Below the pieces are notes generated by a model, which saw only the letters and a program-made list of their open reading frames with translations, searched no databases and was not told where the DNA came from. The position numbers and the translations under genes are program-made. From a virus, in the IMG/VR virus record IMGVR_UViG_3300031851_000004, positions 35,271 through 99,270 of that record: DNA of 64,000 nucleotides; one strand, written 5' to 3'. Shown one piece after another: positions 1 through 8,807 of the stretch (positions are counted from its first letter, which is position 1; the number at the start of each line of letters is the position of its first letter).

Positions 1-1
1 A

Positions 2-400
2 ACGCTTCACGGAAATTTAAAAAGAGTCGCAAAGATAAGAAAATATATAATTGACTGGGAGGCTAAAAGCAAAAGTAAAATACAATTCAGCACAAAGCAA
101 TTTCTTAAAAAATATTGGGAAAACCATGTGGTATTTGAAGAGTTTCCTGTCGCAGGAACTAGACTTAGCTTAGATTTTTATAATGCGACAAAGAAAATAT
201 CTATAGAAGTTCAGGGAGCTCAACACAGGAGATATGTTAAATTTTTTCACGGAGGTCATAAAATGAATTATATGGATCAGCTAAGAAGGGATCAGCAGAA
301 ACGAGAGTTTTGTGAATTAAATGATATTAAGTTGGTCGAAGTTTATGACAACGACACTCTAAGCGAATCTCTTTTTGAAAAGTTTGGAATTAATTTATAG
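2..400 (+). CDS. Vsr/EDxHD-like homing-type endonuclease, 5' end cut by window
   Basis: The frame is open from the left edge of the window, so the start lies outside; a GTG at 128 is internal. The C-terminal part reads LDFYNATKKISIEVQG followed by AQH and ends with KLVEVYDND. This pattern, an Asp on one strand, then a Glu-x-Gln-Gly-x-Gln-His strand, is typical of the Vsr-like fold of PD-(D/E)XK nucleases (DUF559, I-Bth0305I-type homing enzymes). Role: likely a free-standing DNA nuclease that promotes its own spread. The family call is from motif pattern only. Confidence 0.6.
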   Translation, partial: TLHGNLKRVAKIRKYIIDWEAKSKSKIQFSTKQFLKKYWENHVVFEEFPVAGTRLSLDFYNATKKISIEVQGAQHRRYVKFFHGGHKMNYMDQLRRDQQKREFCELNDIKLVEVYDNDTLSESLFEKFGINL

Positions 401-425
401 TGTATATATTATATAACACTATACA

Positions 426-689
426 ATGAAAGATTCATTCAATCCAGAAAGCGAGTTTAAATTCCAAATCCCTAAAGAATTTCTTGATAAATTATATGAA
501 TTTACAGGAGGTGCGGAAGGAAACTCTGGTTTTGTTTTAAGTTATGTAGACGATCAAGGTAAGGCTATGGTATATTGCAGGGCTAGTTCTCAAATAATAG
601 AAATGGGATTAAGAAAAAGTCTTGAAAAGTATTTAATACAGATGGAAGAAGGTGAAACTTCTTTAGACATCTCAGAAAACCAAGATTGA
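426..689 (+). CDS. Hypothetical protein, 87 aa
   Basis: A short soluble protein with an acidic tail (EEGETSLDISENQD) that I do not recognise. It lies 25 bp after the nuclease gene and just upstream of the helicase promoter. The intergenic stretch 399-420 is a near-palindrome (AGTGT...ACACT) that could be an operator or a weak terminator. Confidence 0.6.
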   Translation: MKDSFNPESEFKFQIPKEFLDKLYEFTGGAEGNSGFVLSYVDDQGKAMVYCRASSQIIEMGLRKSLEKYLIQMEEGETSLDISENQD

Positions 690-691
690 AC

Positions 692-720
692 TTGACTTTT
701 AAGTTCTTATATGTTAGCAT
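692..720 (+). promoter_or_regulatory. Promoter of helicase gene, leaderless
   Basis: TTGACT (692-697), 17 bp spacer with TG two bases upstream of the -10, TAGCAT (715-720), then exactly 6 nt to the ATG at 727. Transcription should start at the A of the start codon. Confidence 0.7.
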
Positions 721-726
721 TAATGA

Positions 727-2247
727 ATGCGATTATATAATTACGACTTAGAAGCACACTTGCTCAGTGGATTAATACAATTTCCAGATATTTTTTTTGA
801 AATATCTGCATTTGTCTCTGAAAAAGATTTTTACTCAGAATATAGTAGTGTTAATAAATCTATATTTTTAATAACAAAGTCTTTCATAGAGGAAGGTAAA
901 CCTTTGGACGAGGTCTTGATAGCGGAAAAAATAAAACTATTGGGAATTAAATTCGAAGAGGGTCTTGACTGCCTTGAATATATACAAGGTCTCGTTATGA
1001 GAAAGATCGGTCAAAAATCAATAATACAAACGGCAAAAGAGCTAAAACTCCTTACTGTTAGAAGAGGCATTTGTGATGTTGGCAAGGATTTAAATAAATC
1101 CATGCAGTCAAGTAATGCCGATTCATATCAAGAGATAGTAGAAATTGCAGACAAAATTTACCACGACAATATTAATGTTTATGAATCAGGAGAAGGTGCT
1201 CCTCAAAACATTTACGAAACAATGGAGGAGATAATTGAAGAAAGGGGAGATAACCCAATTGATGACTTTGGTCTTGAAGGGCCTCACCAAAGACTTCATG
1301 AGATTTATGGATCCTTACTTAGGCCAGGAAATATAACTGTGATTGTCGCTAGATCTGGTATAGGCAAAACTCAATTTTGCATGGATTTCTGCACTAAAGT
1401 CTCAGCTATGAATGATCATGTTCCTGTGCTCCATTTTGATAATGGAGAAATGAGCCTTGAGGAATTAACCATGAGGCAGTGTGCAGCTTTATCTGGAGTT
1501 CAATTAAGCTTGCTTGAAACTGGAAGGTGGAGGCAGGCTGGAGATGAGGTTGTTAATAAAATAAGAAAAGTCTGGAAAACAATAAAATCTATGCAATTTT
1601 ATTATTATAATTGCGGTGGTTTATCAACAGAAGAAATGGTGAATGTAATAAAAAGGTTTTACTATTCAAAAGTCGGAAGAGGAAATCAGATGGTTTTTAG
1701 TTTTGATTACATAAAAACAACTTTCGAAAAACAGTCTAATAAAAACGAATGGCAAATCGTTGGCGAAATGGTAGATAGGTTTAAAAAACTTATATCAAAA
1801 GAGATACTGCAAGACAGCAAGCCTTTAATATCAATGATAACAAGTGTTCAGATGAATAGGACAGGAACAAGTAGAAATAGAAGCTCAGATAACATAGTAG
1901 AGGATGAGACGGTAGTTTCCTTGTCAGATAGAATAACTCAATTCTGTTCTCACATGTTCTTGTTAAGAGGCAAAGAGCCAGCAGAAATAGCTGAACATAG
2001 TAATTTCGGAACACACAAATTGACGAATATAAAATCTAGGCATTTAGGGCAAGACCCAATGGGAGAGATTCAACCAGTTCGAATGGCTGATGGTGGCTTA
2101 AGAAGGAATTATGTAAATTTTGATTTTAATAACTTCAACATAACGGAAAGAGGGGATTTGAGAGATTTGGTTGAGCATTTAAGAGTTGAAGGAATCAGCC
2201 CAGAAGAAGATGGAGAAGATTCCTTACCTTCTTTATTTAACGACTAG
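727..2247 (+). CDS. dnaB: DnaB-type replicative DNA helicase
   Basis: A hexameric 5'-3' helicase that unwinds DNA at the phage fork. The N-terminal part (about residues 5-105) resembles the DnaB N-domain (YDLEAHLLSGLIQFPD). The RecA-like C-domain begins near residue 180 and has a Walker A ARSGIGKT at 208-215 and a Walker B-like VFSFDYIK. Total length of 506 aa is in the usual DnaB range of 450-520. The ATG is preceded by its own leaderless-type promoter. The primase gene follows after 8 bp, so the two are probably co-transcribed. The family call is firm; the partner proteins are not seen in this window. Confidence 0.9.
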   Translation: MRLYNYDLEAHLLSGLIQFPDIFFEISAFVSEKDFYSEYSSVNKSIFLITKSFIEEGKPLDEVLIAEKIKLLGIKFEEGLDCLEYIQGLVMRKIGQKSIIQTAKELKLLTVRRGICDVGKDLNKSMQSSNADSYQEIVEIADKIYHDNINVYESGEGAPQNIYETMEEIIEERGDNPIDDFGLEGPHQRLHEIYGSLLRPGNITVIVARSGIGKTQFCMDFCTKVSAMNDHVPVLHFDNGEMSLEELTMRQCAALSGVQLSLLETGRWRQAGDEVVNKIRKVWKTIKSMQFYYYNCGGLSTEEMVNVIKRFYYSKVGRGNQMVFSFDYIKTTFEKQSNKNEWQIVGEMVDRFKKLISKEILQDSKPLISMITSVQMNRTGTSRNRSSDNIVEDETVVSLSDRITQFCSHMFLLRGKEPAEIAEHSNFGTHKLTNIKSRHLGQDPMGEIQPVRMADGGLRRNYVNFDFNNFNITERGDLRDLVEHLRVEGISPEEDGEDSLPSLFND

Positions 2248-2255
2248 GAATACTC

Positions 2256-3293
2256 ATGCTTGATATTGAAAACACCCTCTTATCTTTGGGGTATAAACTT
2301 AACGATAGAGGTCCATACTGGCAGACTAATGCGGTATTCAGGCAAGGGGACAATCAAACAGCAATACAAATTTATAAAAATAGCGGGGTTTGGAAAGATT
2401 ATGTAAATCAAACACCATATATGCCTTTTAAGAAGCTTATTCAATTAACAGTGGGCACAAATGATGATGATATAGCGTCTGGATATATAAAAGAAATTAA
2501 TCAATTGGATTTTTCCTCCTACAATCCCCTAAAAGAAAGAGTTACAATGGAAAAAACATATAATAAAGATTGCTTAAATAGGCTTTTACCCCATTATGAT
2601 TTTTATGAGAAGCGCGGCATCTCTAGTAAAACTTTATCTACCTTTCAAGCAGGGTTATGTACTGAGGGGAAAATGTACCAGAGGTTTGTTTTTCCAATAT
2701 ACAACAAGCAGAATAAAATACATGGTTTTTCTGGTAGATACATGGGCGTTAGTGAAAACTCGCCTAAATGGAAACACATGGGAATAAAGAGTAAATGGTT
2801 ATACCCTCATCATATTAGTCAAAAATTCATAACAGACTCGAAAGAAGTTATTCTTGTTGAGAGTATAGGGGATGTTTTATCTTTATATGAGAACGATTAC
2901 AAGAATACGTTATGCTGTTTTGGTGCAGATATATCTCCATCCCTCTGCTCGTACCTTGTTCAATGTAATCCTTCTAAAATTTTCATAAGCTTAAACAATG
3001 ACAATTCTAAAGATTTCAATGTGGGTCTTTTTGGTGCTGTAAAAATATTCTTCAAACTCTTTACTATGTTTGATTATGATAAAATTTTTATATGCTTGCC
3101 AGACAAAAATGATTTTGGAGATATGTCTATGTCCGACTTTGCTTCTTGGGATAAGAAAAGATATAGTATTAAAGGAAGTTCGCATTATAATAACATAGTA
3201 AGGCAAGCGGAAAAATTCTGCGAATCTAGAGATCAACCAGAAAGTTTTATTAAAAAAATTAAAAAATTTAAAAAGGAAATTAATAATGAGTGA
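2256..3293 (+). CDS. TOPRIM-type DNA primase
   Basis: Probably makes RNA primers for the adjacent helicase. The middle and C-terminal part shows a DnaG-like core: YEKRGISSKTLSTFQAG, then FPIYNKQNKIHGFSGRYMG, then a TOPRIM Glu in ILVESIGDVLSLYE. The second acidic TOPRIM motif, normally DxD, reads LNNDNSKDFN, so the first Asp is Asn. No CxxC zinc-finger is visible in the N-terminal 90 residues, unlike bacterial DnaG; that region (GPYWQTNAVFRQGDNQTAIQIYK) looks like a degenerate zinc-ribbon domain. Overlaps the following nuclease gene by 8 bp. Confidence 0.8.
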   Translation: MLDIENTLLSLGYKLNDRGPYWQTNAVFRQGDNQTAIQIYKNSGVWKDYVNQTPYMPFKKLIQLTVGTNDDDIASGYIKEINQLDFSSYNPLKERVTMEKTYNKDCLNRLLPHYDFYEKRGISSKTLSTFQAGLCTEGKMYQRFVFPIYNKQNKIHGFSGRYMGVSENSPKWKHMGIKSKWLYPHHISQKFITDSKEVILVESIGDVLSLYENDYKNTLCCFGADISPSLCSYLVQCNPSKIFISLNNDNSKDFNVGLFGAVKIFFKLFTMFDYDKIFICLPDKNDFGDMSMSDFASWDKKRYSIKGSSHYNNIVRQAEKFCESRDQPESFIKKIKKFKKEINNE

Positions 3294-4350
3294 TTTATTC
3301 TTATCAGCTAGTAAAATAAAAACAGCACAGGGCTGCTCTTGGAAGTATTGGGCCAATTATGTATTAAAGTTGCCTCAAACTGGGAACGAAGGATCAAGCA
3401 GGGGGTGGATTTGCCATTTGATTTTTGAGCTATTAGGAGAGAAGAAGCACAAAAAACATTATAATGCAATAATAAAATCTGGAAGCATTAATTCGTCTAA
3501 AGCTGTTTATAGATTAATCAAGTACCATGCTAAAAAATTATTGGTTGCTGATGATGAAAACATGGAGTTGATGGATATGATGATACTGAAAGGTCTTTTG
3601 TATGATTTTTTTGGTGCAAAGAATAAAAAACCGACAAAAGGAATTTCAGAAGAATCTTTTGAGCTTAAAATATCGGAAGGGGGAAAGTCTTATAAGACTA
3701 GGGGTTTCATAGATAAGCTTTTTCTTTATGATAGAGGCAAGAAGGCTGTAATTAGGGATTTTAAAACCAGTAAGCAATTATTTAAAGGAAAAGAAATAAC
3801 TGATAACTTGCAAAACTTAATGTATTGCTTGGCGGTAAGAAAACTTTATCCAAAAGTAAAAGAAATAGAGGTGGAGTTTTTATTTTTAAAATTCAATTTA
3901 GAGGAAGACTTGCTAGGAGTCCCAGGTCCTGGGGTTGTAAAAATGGAAAGAATTTCTGAGCAAGAATTAGAGGGTTTTGAATATCAACTTTCAACAATAC
4001 AAAATTACTTAGAAAATTTTGACGAAAATGATGCAATGGGAGATTATGCAGCTAACCAAGAATACCCTTCCGATAAAACATTCGGAGGGCCTTTGATGTG
4101 CGGCAGAGAGGGGTTCAAGAAATCAAAAGGAGAATATGTGCTTACTGCAGATGGAAGCAAGATTCCTAGTTATATATGCGAACACAGGTTGCCTTTTAAA
4201 TATTATGCAGTTTTGGACTCGGAAAACGAAATATTAAAAACATACAAAACCAAAAGCGATATAAAACTTAAAGAAGGTCAATCTATTGAAGAGAGGGATT
4301 ACGAAGGCTGCCCCCATTTTAACAAAAGCAAACAAAGTTTTTTGGTGTAA
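3286..4350 (+). CDS. RecB/Cas4-like PD-(D/E)XK nuclease
   Basis: Starts with the typical LSASKIKTAQGCSWKYWANY box of RecB-like nucleases. The active-site strand pair is seen as GFIDKLFLYDRGKKAVIRDFKTSK: Asp, then D-x-K. QLFKGKEITDNLQNLMYCLAVRKL fits the conserved Gln-rich helix (QLxxY). Likely processes DNA ends in replication or recombination. Cysteines at position 17 and near the C-terminus (MCGRE, YICEH, GCPHF) invite comparison with Fe-S RecB-family nucleases, but the spacing differs from Cas4/AddB, so a cluster is doubtful. It follows helicase and primase in one operon. Confidence 0.75.
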   Translation: MSDLFLSASKIKTAQGCSWKYWANYVLKLPQTGNEGSSRGWICHLIFELLGEKKHKKHYNAIIKSGSINSSKAVYRLIKYHAKKLLVADDENMELMDMMILKGLLYDFFGAKNKKPTKGISEESFELKISEGGKSYKTRGFIDKLFLYDRGKKAVIRDFKTSKQLFKGKEITDNLQNLMYCLAVRKLYPKVKEIEVEFLFLKFNLEEDLLGVPGPGVVKMERISEQELEGFEYQLSTIQNYLENFDENDAMGDYAANQEYPSDKTFGGPLMCGREGFKKSKGEYVLTADGSKIPSYICEHRLPFKYYAVLDSENEILKTYKTKSDIKLKEGQSIEERDYEGCPHFNKSKQSFLV

Positions 4351-4358
4351 TTTAATTC

Positions 4359-4466
4359 ATGGCGACTTTAAAAGATAAGGATAGCAATAATTTAATTTTT
4401 GTAAAAGGACATTTGCTTTTAAAAAAGAAAAGTAATAAAATAAAATTTAAAACAGTAAAGGTTTAA
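4359..4466 (+). CDS. Small basic protein, 35 aa
   Basis: ATG at 4359, stop at 4464-4466, filling the gap between the nuclease gene and the next start at 4468. The peptide is Lys-rich (MATLKDKDSNNLIF... ending KIKFKTVKV). It is supported only by tight packing; no homology is recognised. Confidence 0.45.
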   Translation: MATLKDKDSNNLIFVKGHLLLKKKSNKIKFKTVKV

Positions 4467-4467
4467 T

Positions 4468-6330
4468 ATGGGAGCTGGAATTAGACGGAATTTTGGAAGC
4501 AGGCAAGTTGGCAAAATAGGAAATACTACACCTAAAGTATTTTTCTCCAATCCTGCGGGTGAAAATTCGTTTGCTTCAGAGACTTACACAAATAAGTATG
4601 GTCAAAATACATTGCCCGAAAGTTTAAGAAGGCACGGGTATCCTGTTATAAAGAACGAATTAGCTCCCAAGCCTTTTTATGAAAAACAGGAAGTTAGATA
4701 TCCAGCTAAAGACTTCCATGATCTGGGGTTTTTTAACGGATTTCCGTTTTTATTATCTAAAGAAATGGATCATTTGCATTGCCCCATGGATGAAGTTCAA
4801 ATTGGTAGCGATTTTTCCTTTCTCCCAAGCGGTATTTCACAAAGAAACGCAACAAATGTTGTTGTTGATGTGTCTGACAATAATTCAAAGGTCTTGGGTG
4901 GTGGGTTTGACCTAGCTCCAGCAATTAATACTTTCACCCCAGAAACACACCCTAGGGTTGTTGCTAGTAATCATTATTGGAATCTTGCTTGTATAGAAAC
5001 TGATTGGGCTATACATACAACAAATGCTCCAGCGACCTATGAGACAGGTTATTGTTATAATCCAGATGGCACATCAAGTAGCGGCATTCAGCTAGTGACC
5101 CAAGATTTTGAAGTTGTTGAGAGCTACAACGAAGAGAGTTTCCCCCCTCATATGAGGCAATATCTTGACCCAACTGGATCACGTCAAACTCAAAGCATTG
5201 ATGAAGACGGTTTAATAGTTGGTTCTGGCCAGTCTTTTTCTTCTTGTTTTTTTCTTGGAGATAACACGGGTAATTATGCTAATGTTTTCTTCCCGTTAAC
5301 AATACAGCCAGAAAACACAGGAGCTTTTGTTATTACTTTAGACGAGGGTGTGGCTGAGTATTTTGACGGTCACTCAGATTATTCATCAAAAAAAGCTTTT
5401 AATTGTAACATGATGTTTGATTTCAACATTCAAAGTAGAGACGAAGAAGGTTTTGAAAGAAACGCTATTGAATATCACTCATTCCCTACAAAAGCCTATA
5501 TAATACCAGCAGCAGGATGGGACTTTGAAGTTATTTGTTCGAAAGTAAAAGGGATTTATTATCAATATGATTTTAATCCAGCAAAAAGATATGTTGGTGA
5601 CCAAGCTAGTTATCGTAATTATAGACCAAAATCAGATGGGGATTTAAAATTAATACACCCAAGAACTACGACTAGAGATCGTGGGCACAATGACATCATT
5701 TATAATGGAACAAGTTACACACACATGCCTTTTGAGCCTGCTCCTTCTTGGGCTTCAAATGCATCTGATTTTATTTATGGAAATTATTTTAAATTAGAAA
5801 AAGATAAAACTTATTTAGATCCCAAGCAGGGTGAAGATGGAGATGATTCTATATATAGACAATCATTTACAGTATCAGGCTCTTACTCTACAGAAGGTAG
5901 TTACAATCAAACAAAACCTTTTGATGTTGTAACGGCAGAAGGAGCTACTAGAGAAAGGGATACTATTGTTATAGACGATAATGTAATAGTATCTCATTAC
6001 GATAAAGAAAAAGAAATTCCAGTGATGCCTACTGTCTTTAAAATTGTTCCAGCGACTCATTTTACTAATACTCCCTATAAAGGCACTACTCCAAATTCTT
6101 ATCCCAAAGGAGTTAATCCAAGGAAGTTAAAAGATAAGATGGGTAGACTGATAGAGGAGGAGGGGATAACATCGAGCAGAACTCTTAATGTTAAAATAGG
6201 AGATTTGGTAGTTCAAAAAGTTAGTAAAAACCCACAAGTAGGATGTGGTATAAGGAAGGCGGTTCCAGTGTCTGATAGTTTTCCAGGTTTCCAATCGACA
6301 TCGCTTCCTTTTAAACGTCTAATCCGTTAA
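4468..6330 (+). CDS. Large hypothetical protein, probable virion component
   Basis: A 620-aa protein rich in Asn, Ser, Thr, Tyr, Gly and Pro, with no signal peptide or membrane segment and no enzyme motif that I can see. This composition is usual for phage structural or fibre-type proteins, but that is inference. It begins MGAGIRRNFGSRQVGKIGN and ends with a basic tail (LPFKRLIR). It is followed by two further unassigned proteins, so 4.4-7.2 kb may be a small virion-protein cluster inserted between replication genes. Confidence 0.6.
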   Translation: MGAGIRRNFGSRQVGKIGNTTPKVFFSNPAGENSFASETYTNKYGQNTLPESLRRHGYPVIKNELAPKPFYEKQEVRYPAKDFHDLGFFNGFPFLLSKEMDHLHCPMDEVQIGSDFSFLPSGISQRNATNVVVDVSDNNSKVLGGGFDLAPAINTFTPETHPRVVASNHYWNLACIETDWAIHTTNAPATYETGYCYNPDGTSSSGIQLVTQDFEVVESYNEESFPPHMRQYLDPTGSRQTQSIDEDGLIVGSGQSFSSCFFLGDNTGNYANVFFPLTIQPENTGAFVITLDEGVAEYFDGHSDYSSKKAFNCNMMFDFNIQSRDEEGFERNAIEYHSFPTKAYIIPAAGWDFEVICSKVKGIYYQYDFNPAKRYVGDQASYRNYRPKSDGDLKLIHPRTTTRDRGHNDIIYNGTSYTHMPFEPAPSWASNASDFIYGNYFKLEKDKTYLDPKQGEDGDDSIYRQSFTVSGSYSTEGSYNQTKPFDVVTAEGATRERDTIVIDDNVIVSHYDKEKEIPVMPTVFKIVPATHFTNTPYKGTTPNSYPKGVNPRKLKDKMGRLIEEEGITSSRTLNVKIGDLVVQKVSKNPQVGCGIRKAVPVSDSFPGFQSTSLPFKRLIR

Positions 6331-6364
6331 TCAGATGAAAATAATAAATCAAATTTTAATCAAT

Positions 6365-6370
6365 AGGAGG
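6365..6370 (+). promoter_or_regulatory. Strong Shine-Dalgarno site
   Basis: A perfect AGGAGG lies 8 nt before the ATG at 6379. It is one of very few good Shine-Dalgarno sequences in the window, where most starts are leaderless or overlap a stop codon. It indicates that the host ribosome has a normal anti-SD. Confidence 0.75.
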
Positions 6371-6378
6371 GGTAAATA

Positions 6379-6927
6379 ATGCCCCCACCACCAGGAGGAC
6401 CAGGAACAGGAGGAGGAGGAGCGGACGCCGCTCCAGAGGACGACGGCAAGGCGCCGTACTACGTGCCATTGCTCATACCCCCAGCCCCCACAACAGCGTC
6501 AGGCGGAGCGGTTCCCGCTTCTTCTGACCAAGACGATGCTACTGGAGATCAATCTGGAAGCTCTACCACCAGCAGTCCAATCTACCAGATTACCCCAACG
6601 CTTAAATTCGGCTCGATGAATCCGAATAACAGTAGAGGTTTTGGAATGAGTCTCGCGTTAATGAAACAAAAACAAATGACCTATAATTGGCAATCATGTA
6701 GTGCTAATAATGCTGGAAACAGAGGTGGCTCTAGCTATACTTACAATAGTCAGACCAGCAGAAAAAGCAACTATGGTATCTGTATTGGTGTTCAATATAG
6801 TTGGGACGATGCAGCTAGGGATATTGACGTAACTCTTTACGGAGAGGTTACCTTAATGCAAGATGAATTCGCGGACCTTGGCTTTGATGTTCCTGCTTTT
6901 GAGGTAGGCGTTGCCATCGGTTTTTAA
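6379..6927 (+). CDS. Hypothetical Pro/Gly-rich secreted or virion protein
   Basis: 182 aa. The first 40 residues are a Pro/Gly/Ala-rich linker (PPPPGGPGTGGGGADAAP) encoded by unusually GC-rich DNA (6379-6530) compared with the rest of the window. The C-terminal domain has alternating beta-type sequence and ends in Phe (FEVGVAIGF). A perfect Shine-Dalgarno precedes it, which suggests high expression. A structural role is plausible but unproven. Confidence 0.55.
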   Translation: MPPPPGGPGTGGGGADAAPEDDGKAPYYVPLLIPPAPTTASGGAVPASSDQDDATGDQSGSSTTSSPIYQITPTLKFGSMNPNNSRGFGMSLALMKQKQMTYNWQSCSANNAGNRGGSSYTYNSQTSRKSNYGICIGVQYSWDDAARDIDVTLYGEVTLMQDEFADLGFDVPAFEVGVAIGF

Positions 6928-6976
6928 TTCTTAGCCATTACTTTAAAATCTAAAGCTCCGATATATTATATAATAT

Positions 6977-7234
6977 ATGCCAGCACCTATAATTAGTGAA
7001 GATGGAACATTTGAAAAAAGCAGCTCTTCTGCAACTCGCGCCAAATCCGTAGAAGATCCGATTGAACCTCCGCCAGTTATCTTTTTTCCAGACAGGGCTA
7101 TAGAAAAATTAAAACAAACTTCTGATCATAGCGAAGGTTTAACCAACCCAACCTTTCATCAAACAGTAATGAGAAGTAAGTATCATAAAGAAACATATGG
7201 GCCTGATACATCACTTATAGTTCCAGAAGAATGA
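6977..7234 (+). CDS. Hypothetical protein, 85 aa
   Basis: Small, polar, Pro-rich protein ([18 protein letters not shown]). Its stop overlaps the start of the membrane protein by the ATGA junction at 7231, so the two are translationally coupled. A TATTAT box at 6964-6969 lies 7 nt before the ATG but lacks a clear -35. Confidence 0.6.
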   Translation: MPAPIISEDGTFEKSSSSATRAKSVEDPIEPPPVIFFPDRAIEKLKQTSDHSEGLTNPTFHQTVMRSKYHKETYGPDTSLIVPEE

Positions 7235-8769
7235 CATACGCCTTACTACTCTCAGCTCTTTCCTTGTCAGCAATAGCTGCCTATTTTAGTATAATAGGTC
7301 TTTCTAATATATTTCCAGGGTCTATATATTCGATAATTACAATGGCTGTCGCTCTTGAGGTAGCAAAAATAATAGTTGCAGTCTGGGCTCATAGAAACTG
7401 GAAATCTATATCTATATTAACTAAATTTTATTTATGTTTCTCTGTTGTAACTCTAATGGGGATAACTAGTACTGGAATCTTCGGTTTCTTAAGTAAGTCT
7501 CATGTAGAGCATGGTGCTAGTTCTAAATTCATAAAACAAGAAATTTCAGAAATAGAAAGAAAGACTGCTCTCGAAGAAGAAAAGATAACGCGAGAAAGAG
7601 AATCTATTATCAAAAAAAATTCCTCTAAAGAAGAGGATTCAGAAACAAGATTAGAAATTAAAAAAACCTTAACTTCTGATATATCTTTAATATACTCAAG
7701 GTTAGATTTAGAGATAAATAATAACGCACTTGAATTAGAAAAACTAAGAGAAAGATTAAAAGGGTTAGACGGTTCTATGGATGACTTAAGAAATCAAAAA
7801 CAAGGTTTCTTTTCTAGTAGTTCAAAAAAAATACAAGCACTTGAGCTTTCTCAAAAAGAGGAGAGAGATTTTATCTCTAGTGAAATTAAAAAAATAAGTG
7901 AAAGAAATTCTAAATCTAAAGAATCTGCCAATGCTAAAGTGGATTCTTTAAGGTTAAAAATTTCTGAGGCTCAAAACTCAAGACCCGAAACAAGCACTTC
8001 GGATTTAAACTTAATAGCAATTCATGAGAAAAATATAAAAGATGCTCTTTCGGCTATAGAATCCTTAAGTGTCCTTAAGTTTGATTTAGAATCAAAAAAC
8101 ATGGCAATAGAGAATGAGCTTGGCCCAATAAAATATATAGCGGAATTGATAGTTGAATTTGGAGGTCCAGAAGTAGGAACAGATAGGTCGATAAGAATTG
8201 TAATACTTTTAATAGTTCTAGTATTTGATCCTTTAGCTATTGTTATGATTATCTGTGCGTCTTCGGGTTTTATTACAAAGACTCCTAATCCCAAACCTAA
8301 ACCAGAGCCTAAACCAGAGCCTAAGCCTAAACCAGAGCCTAAACCAGAGCCTAAACCAGAGCCTAAACCAGAGCCTAAACCAGAGCCTAAGCCTAAACCT
8401 AAGCCTAAACCAGAGCCTAAGCCTAAACCAAAGCCTAGGCCAGAGCCTAAACCAGAGCCAAAGCCTAAGCCCAAACCAGAGCCTGATCTAGTTTGGATTT
8501 CAAACAGGGATCTTATCATAAAAGCTATCAAGGACAATAGCTACTCAAACGAACAGCTTCAATGGTTCTACAGGTGGGTTTATTCAGGCAAACCAGACAC
8601 TCATAAAAACATGATAAGTGTTAAAAAGTTTAACTCTTTCACGGAAGAAGAAAAGCGAAAAATAATACTTGAATGCAAAGCTGCTATTCTAAAAAATGTT
8701 TATAGGCATAAAGATGGATATCAATATTTGGAAAAAATAATCGTCCCAAATATTGATTTTGACAAATAG
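7231..8769 (+). CDS. Membrane protein with coiled coil and Pro-Lys-Pro-Glu repeat
   Basis: 512 aa. Three membrane segments lie near the N-terminus (about residues 3-24, 30-52, 60-87). A long charged coiled coil follows (about 95-310, rich in E, K, S, L). Another membrane segment is at about 322-347 ([20 protein letters not shown]). Then come some 65 residues of tandem PKPE/PKPK and a small C-terminal domain with a conserved-looking [15 protein letters not shown] start. Pro-rich rods of this kind, as in TonB, can span the periplasm. The layout resembles DUF4407-type membrane proteins, but I cannot confirm this. Role unknown; membrane anchoring is likely. Confidence 0.65.
   Translation: MTYALLLSALSLSAIAAYFSIIGLSNIFPGSIYSIITMAVALEVAKIIVAVWAHRNWKSISILTKFYLCFSVVTLMGITSTGIFGFLSKSHVEHGASSKFIKQEISEIERKTALEEEKITRERESIIKKNSSKEEDSETRLEIKKTLTSDISLIYSRLDLEINNNALELEKLRERLKGLDGSMDDLRNQKQGFFSSSSKKIQALELSQKEERDFISSEIKKISERNSKSKESANAKVDSLRLKISEAQNSRPETSTSDLNLIAIHEKNIKDALSAIESLSVLKFDLESKNMAIENELGPIKYIAELIVEFGGPEVGTDRSIRIVILLIVLVFDPLAIVMIICASSGFITKTPNPKPKPEPKPEPKPKPEPKPEPKPEPKPEPKPEPKPKPKPKPEPKPKPKPRPEPKPEPKPKPKPEPDLVWISNRDLIIKAIKDNSYSNEQLQWFYRWVYSGKPDTHKNMISVKKFNSFTEEEKRKIILECKAAILKNVYRHKDGYQYLEKIIVPNIDFDK
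8287..8484 (+). repeat. 12-bp tandem repeat region (CCTAAACCAGAG)
   Basis: Imperfect tandem copies of CCTAAACCAGAG and CCTAAGCCTAAA encode the PKPEPKPK rod of the membrane protein. All steps are multiples of 6 bp and keep the frame, so the array can change length by slippage without a frameshift. Confidence 0.9.
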
Positions 8770-8771
8770 GC

Positions 8772-8801
8772 TTGACTTTTATATAGGTTCCATGCTATGA
8801 T
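8772..8801 (+). promoter_or_regulatory. Promoter of split polymerase operon, leaderless
   Basis: TTGACT (8772-8777), 18 bp spacer, extended TGC-TATGAT (-10 at 8796-8801), then 6 nt to the ATG at 8808. It sits directly after the stop of the membrane protein gene. Confidence 0.7.
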
Positions 8802-8807
8802 ATATAC

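Noticed and set aside
8287-8484. Repeat array considered as CRISPR or iterons
   Set aside because: The repeats have no spacers, are 12 bp and in frame, and encode a Pro-rich rod. No CRISPR array was seen anywhere.
8255-8491. Plus-strand frame encoding Leu-Asn-Gln-Ser repeats
   Set aside because: Another frame of the same 12-bp repeat array inside the membrane protein gene.
8022-8537. Minus-strand open frame of Gly-Ser-Leu repeats
   Set aside because: It is the antisense of the PKPE repeat region; the plus-strand gene has membrane and coiled-coil domains and correct overlaps.
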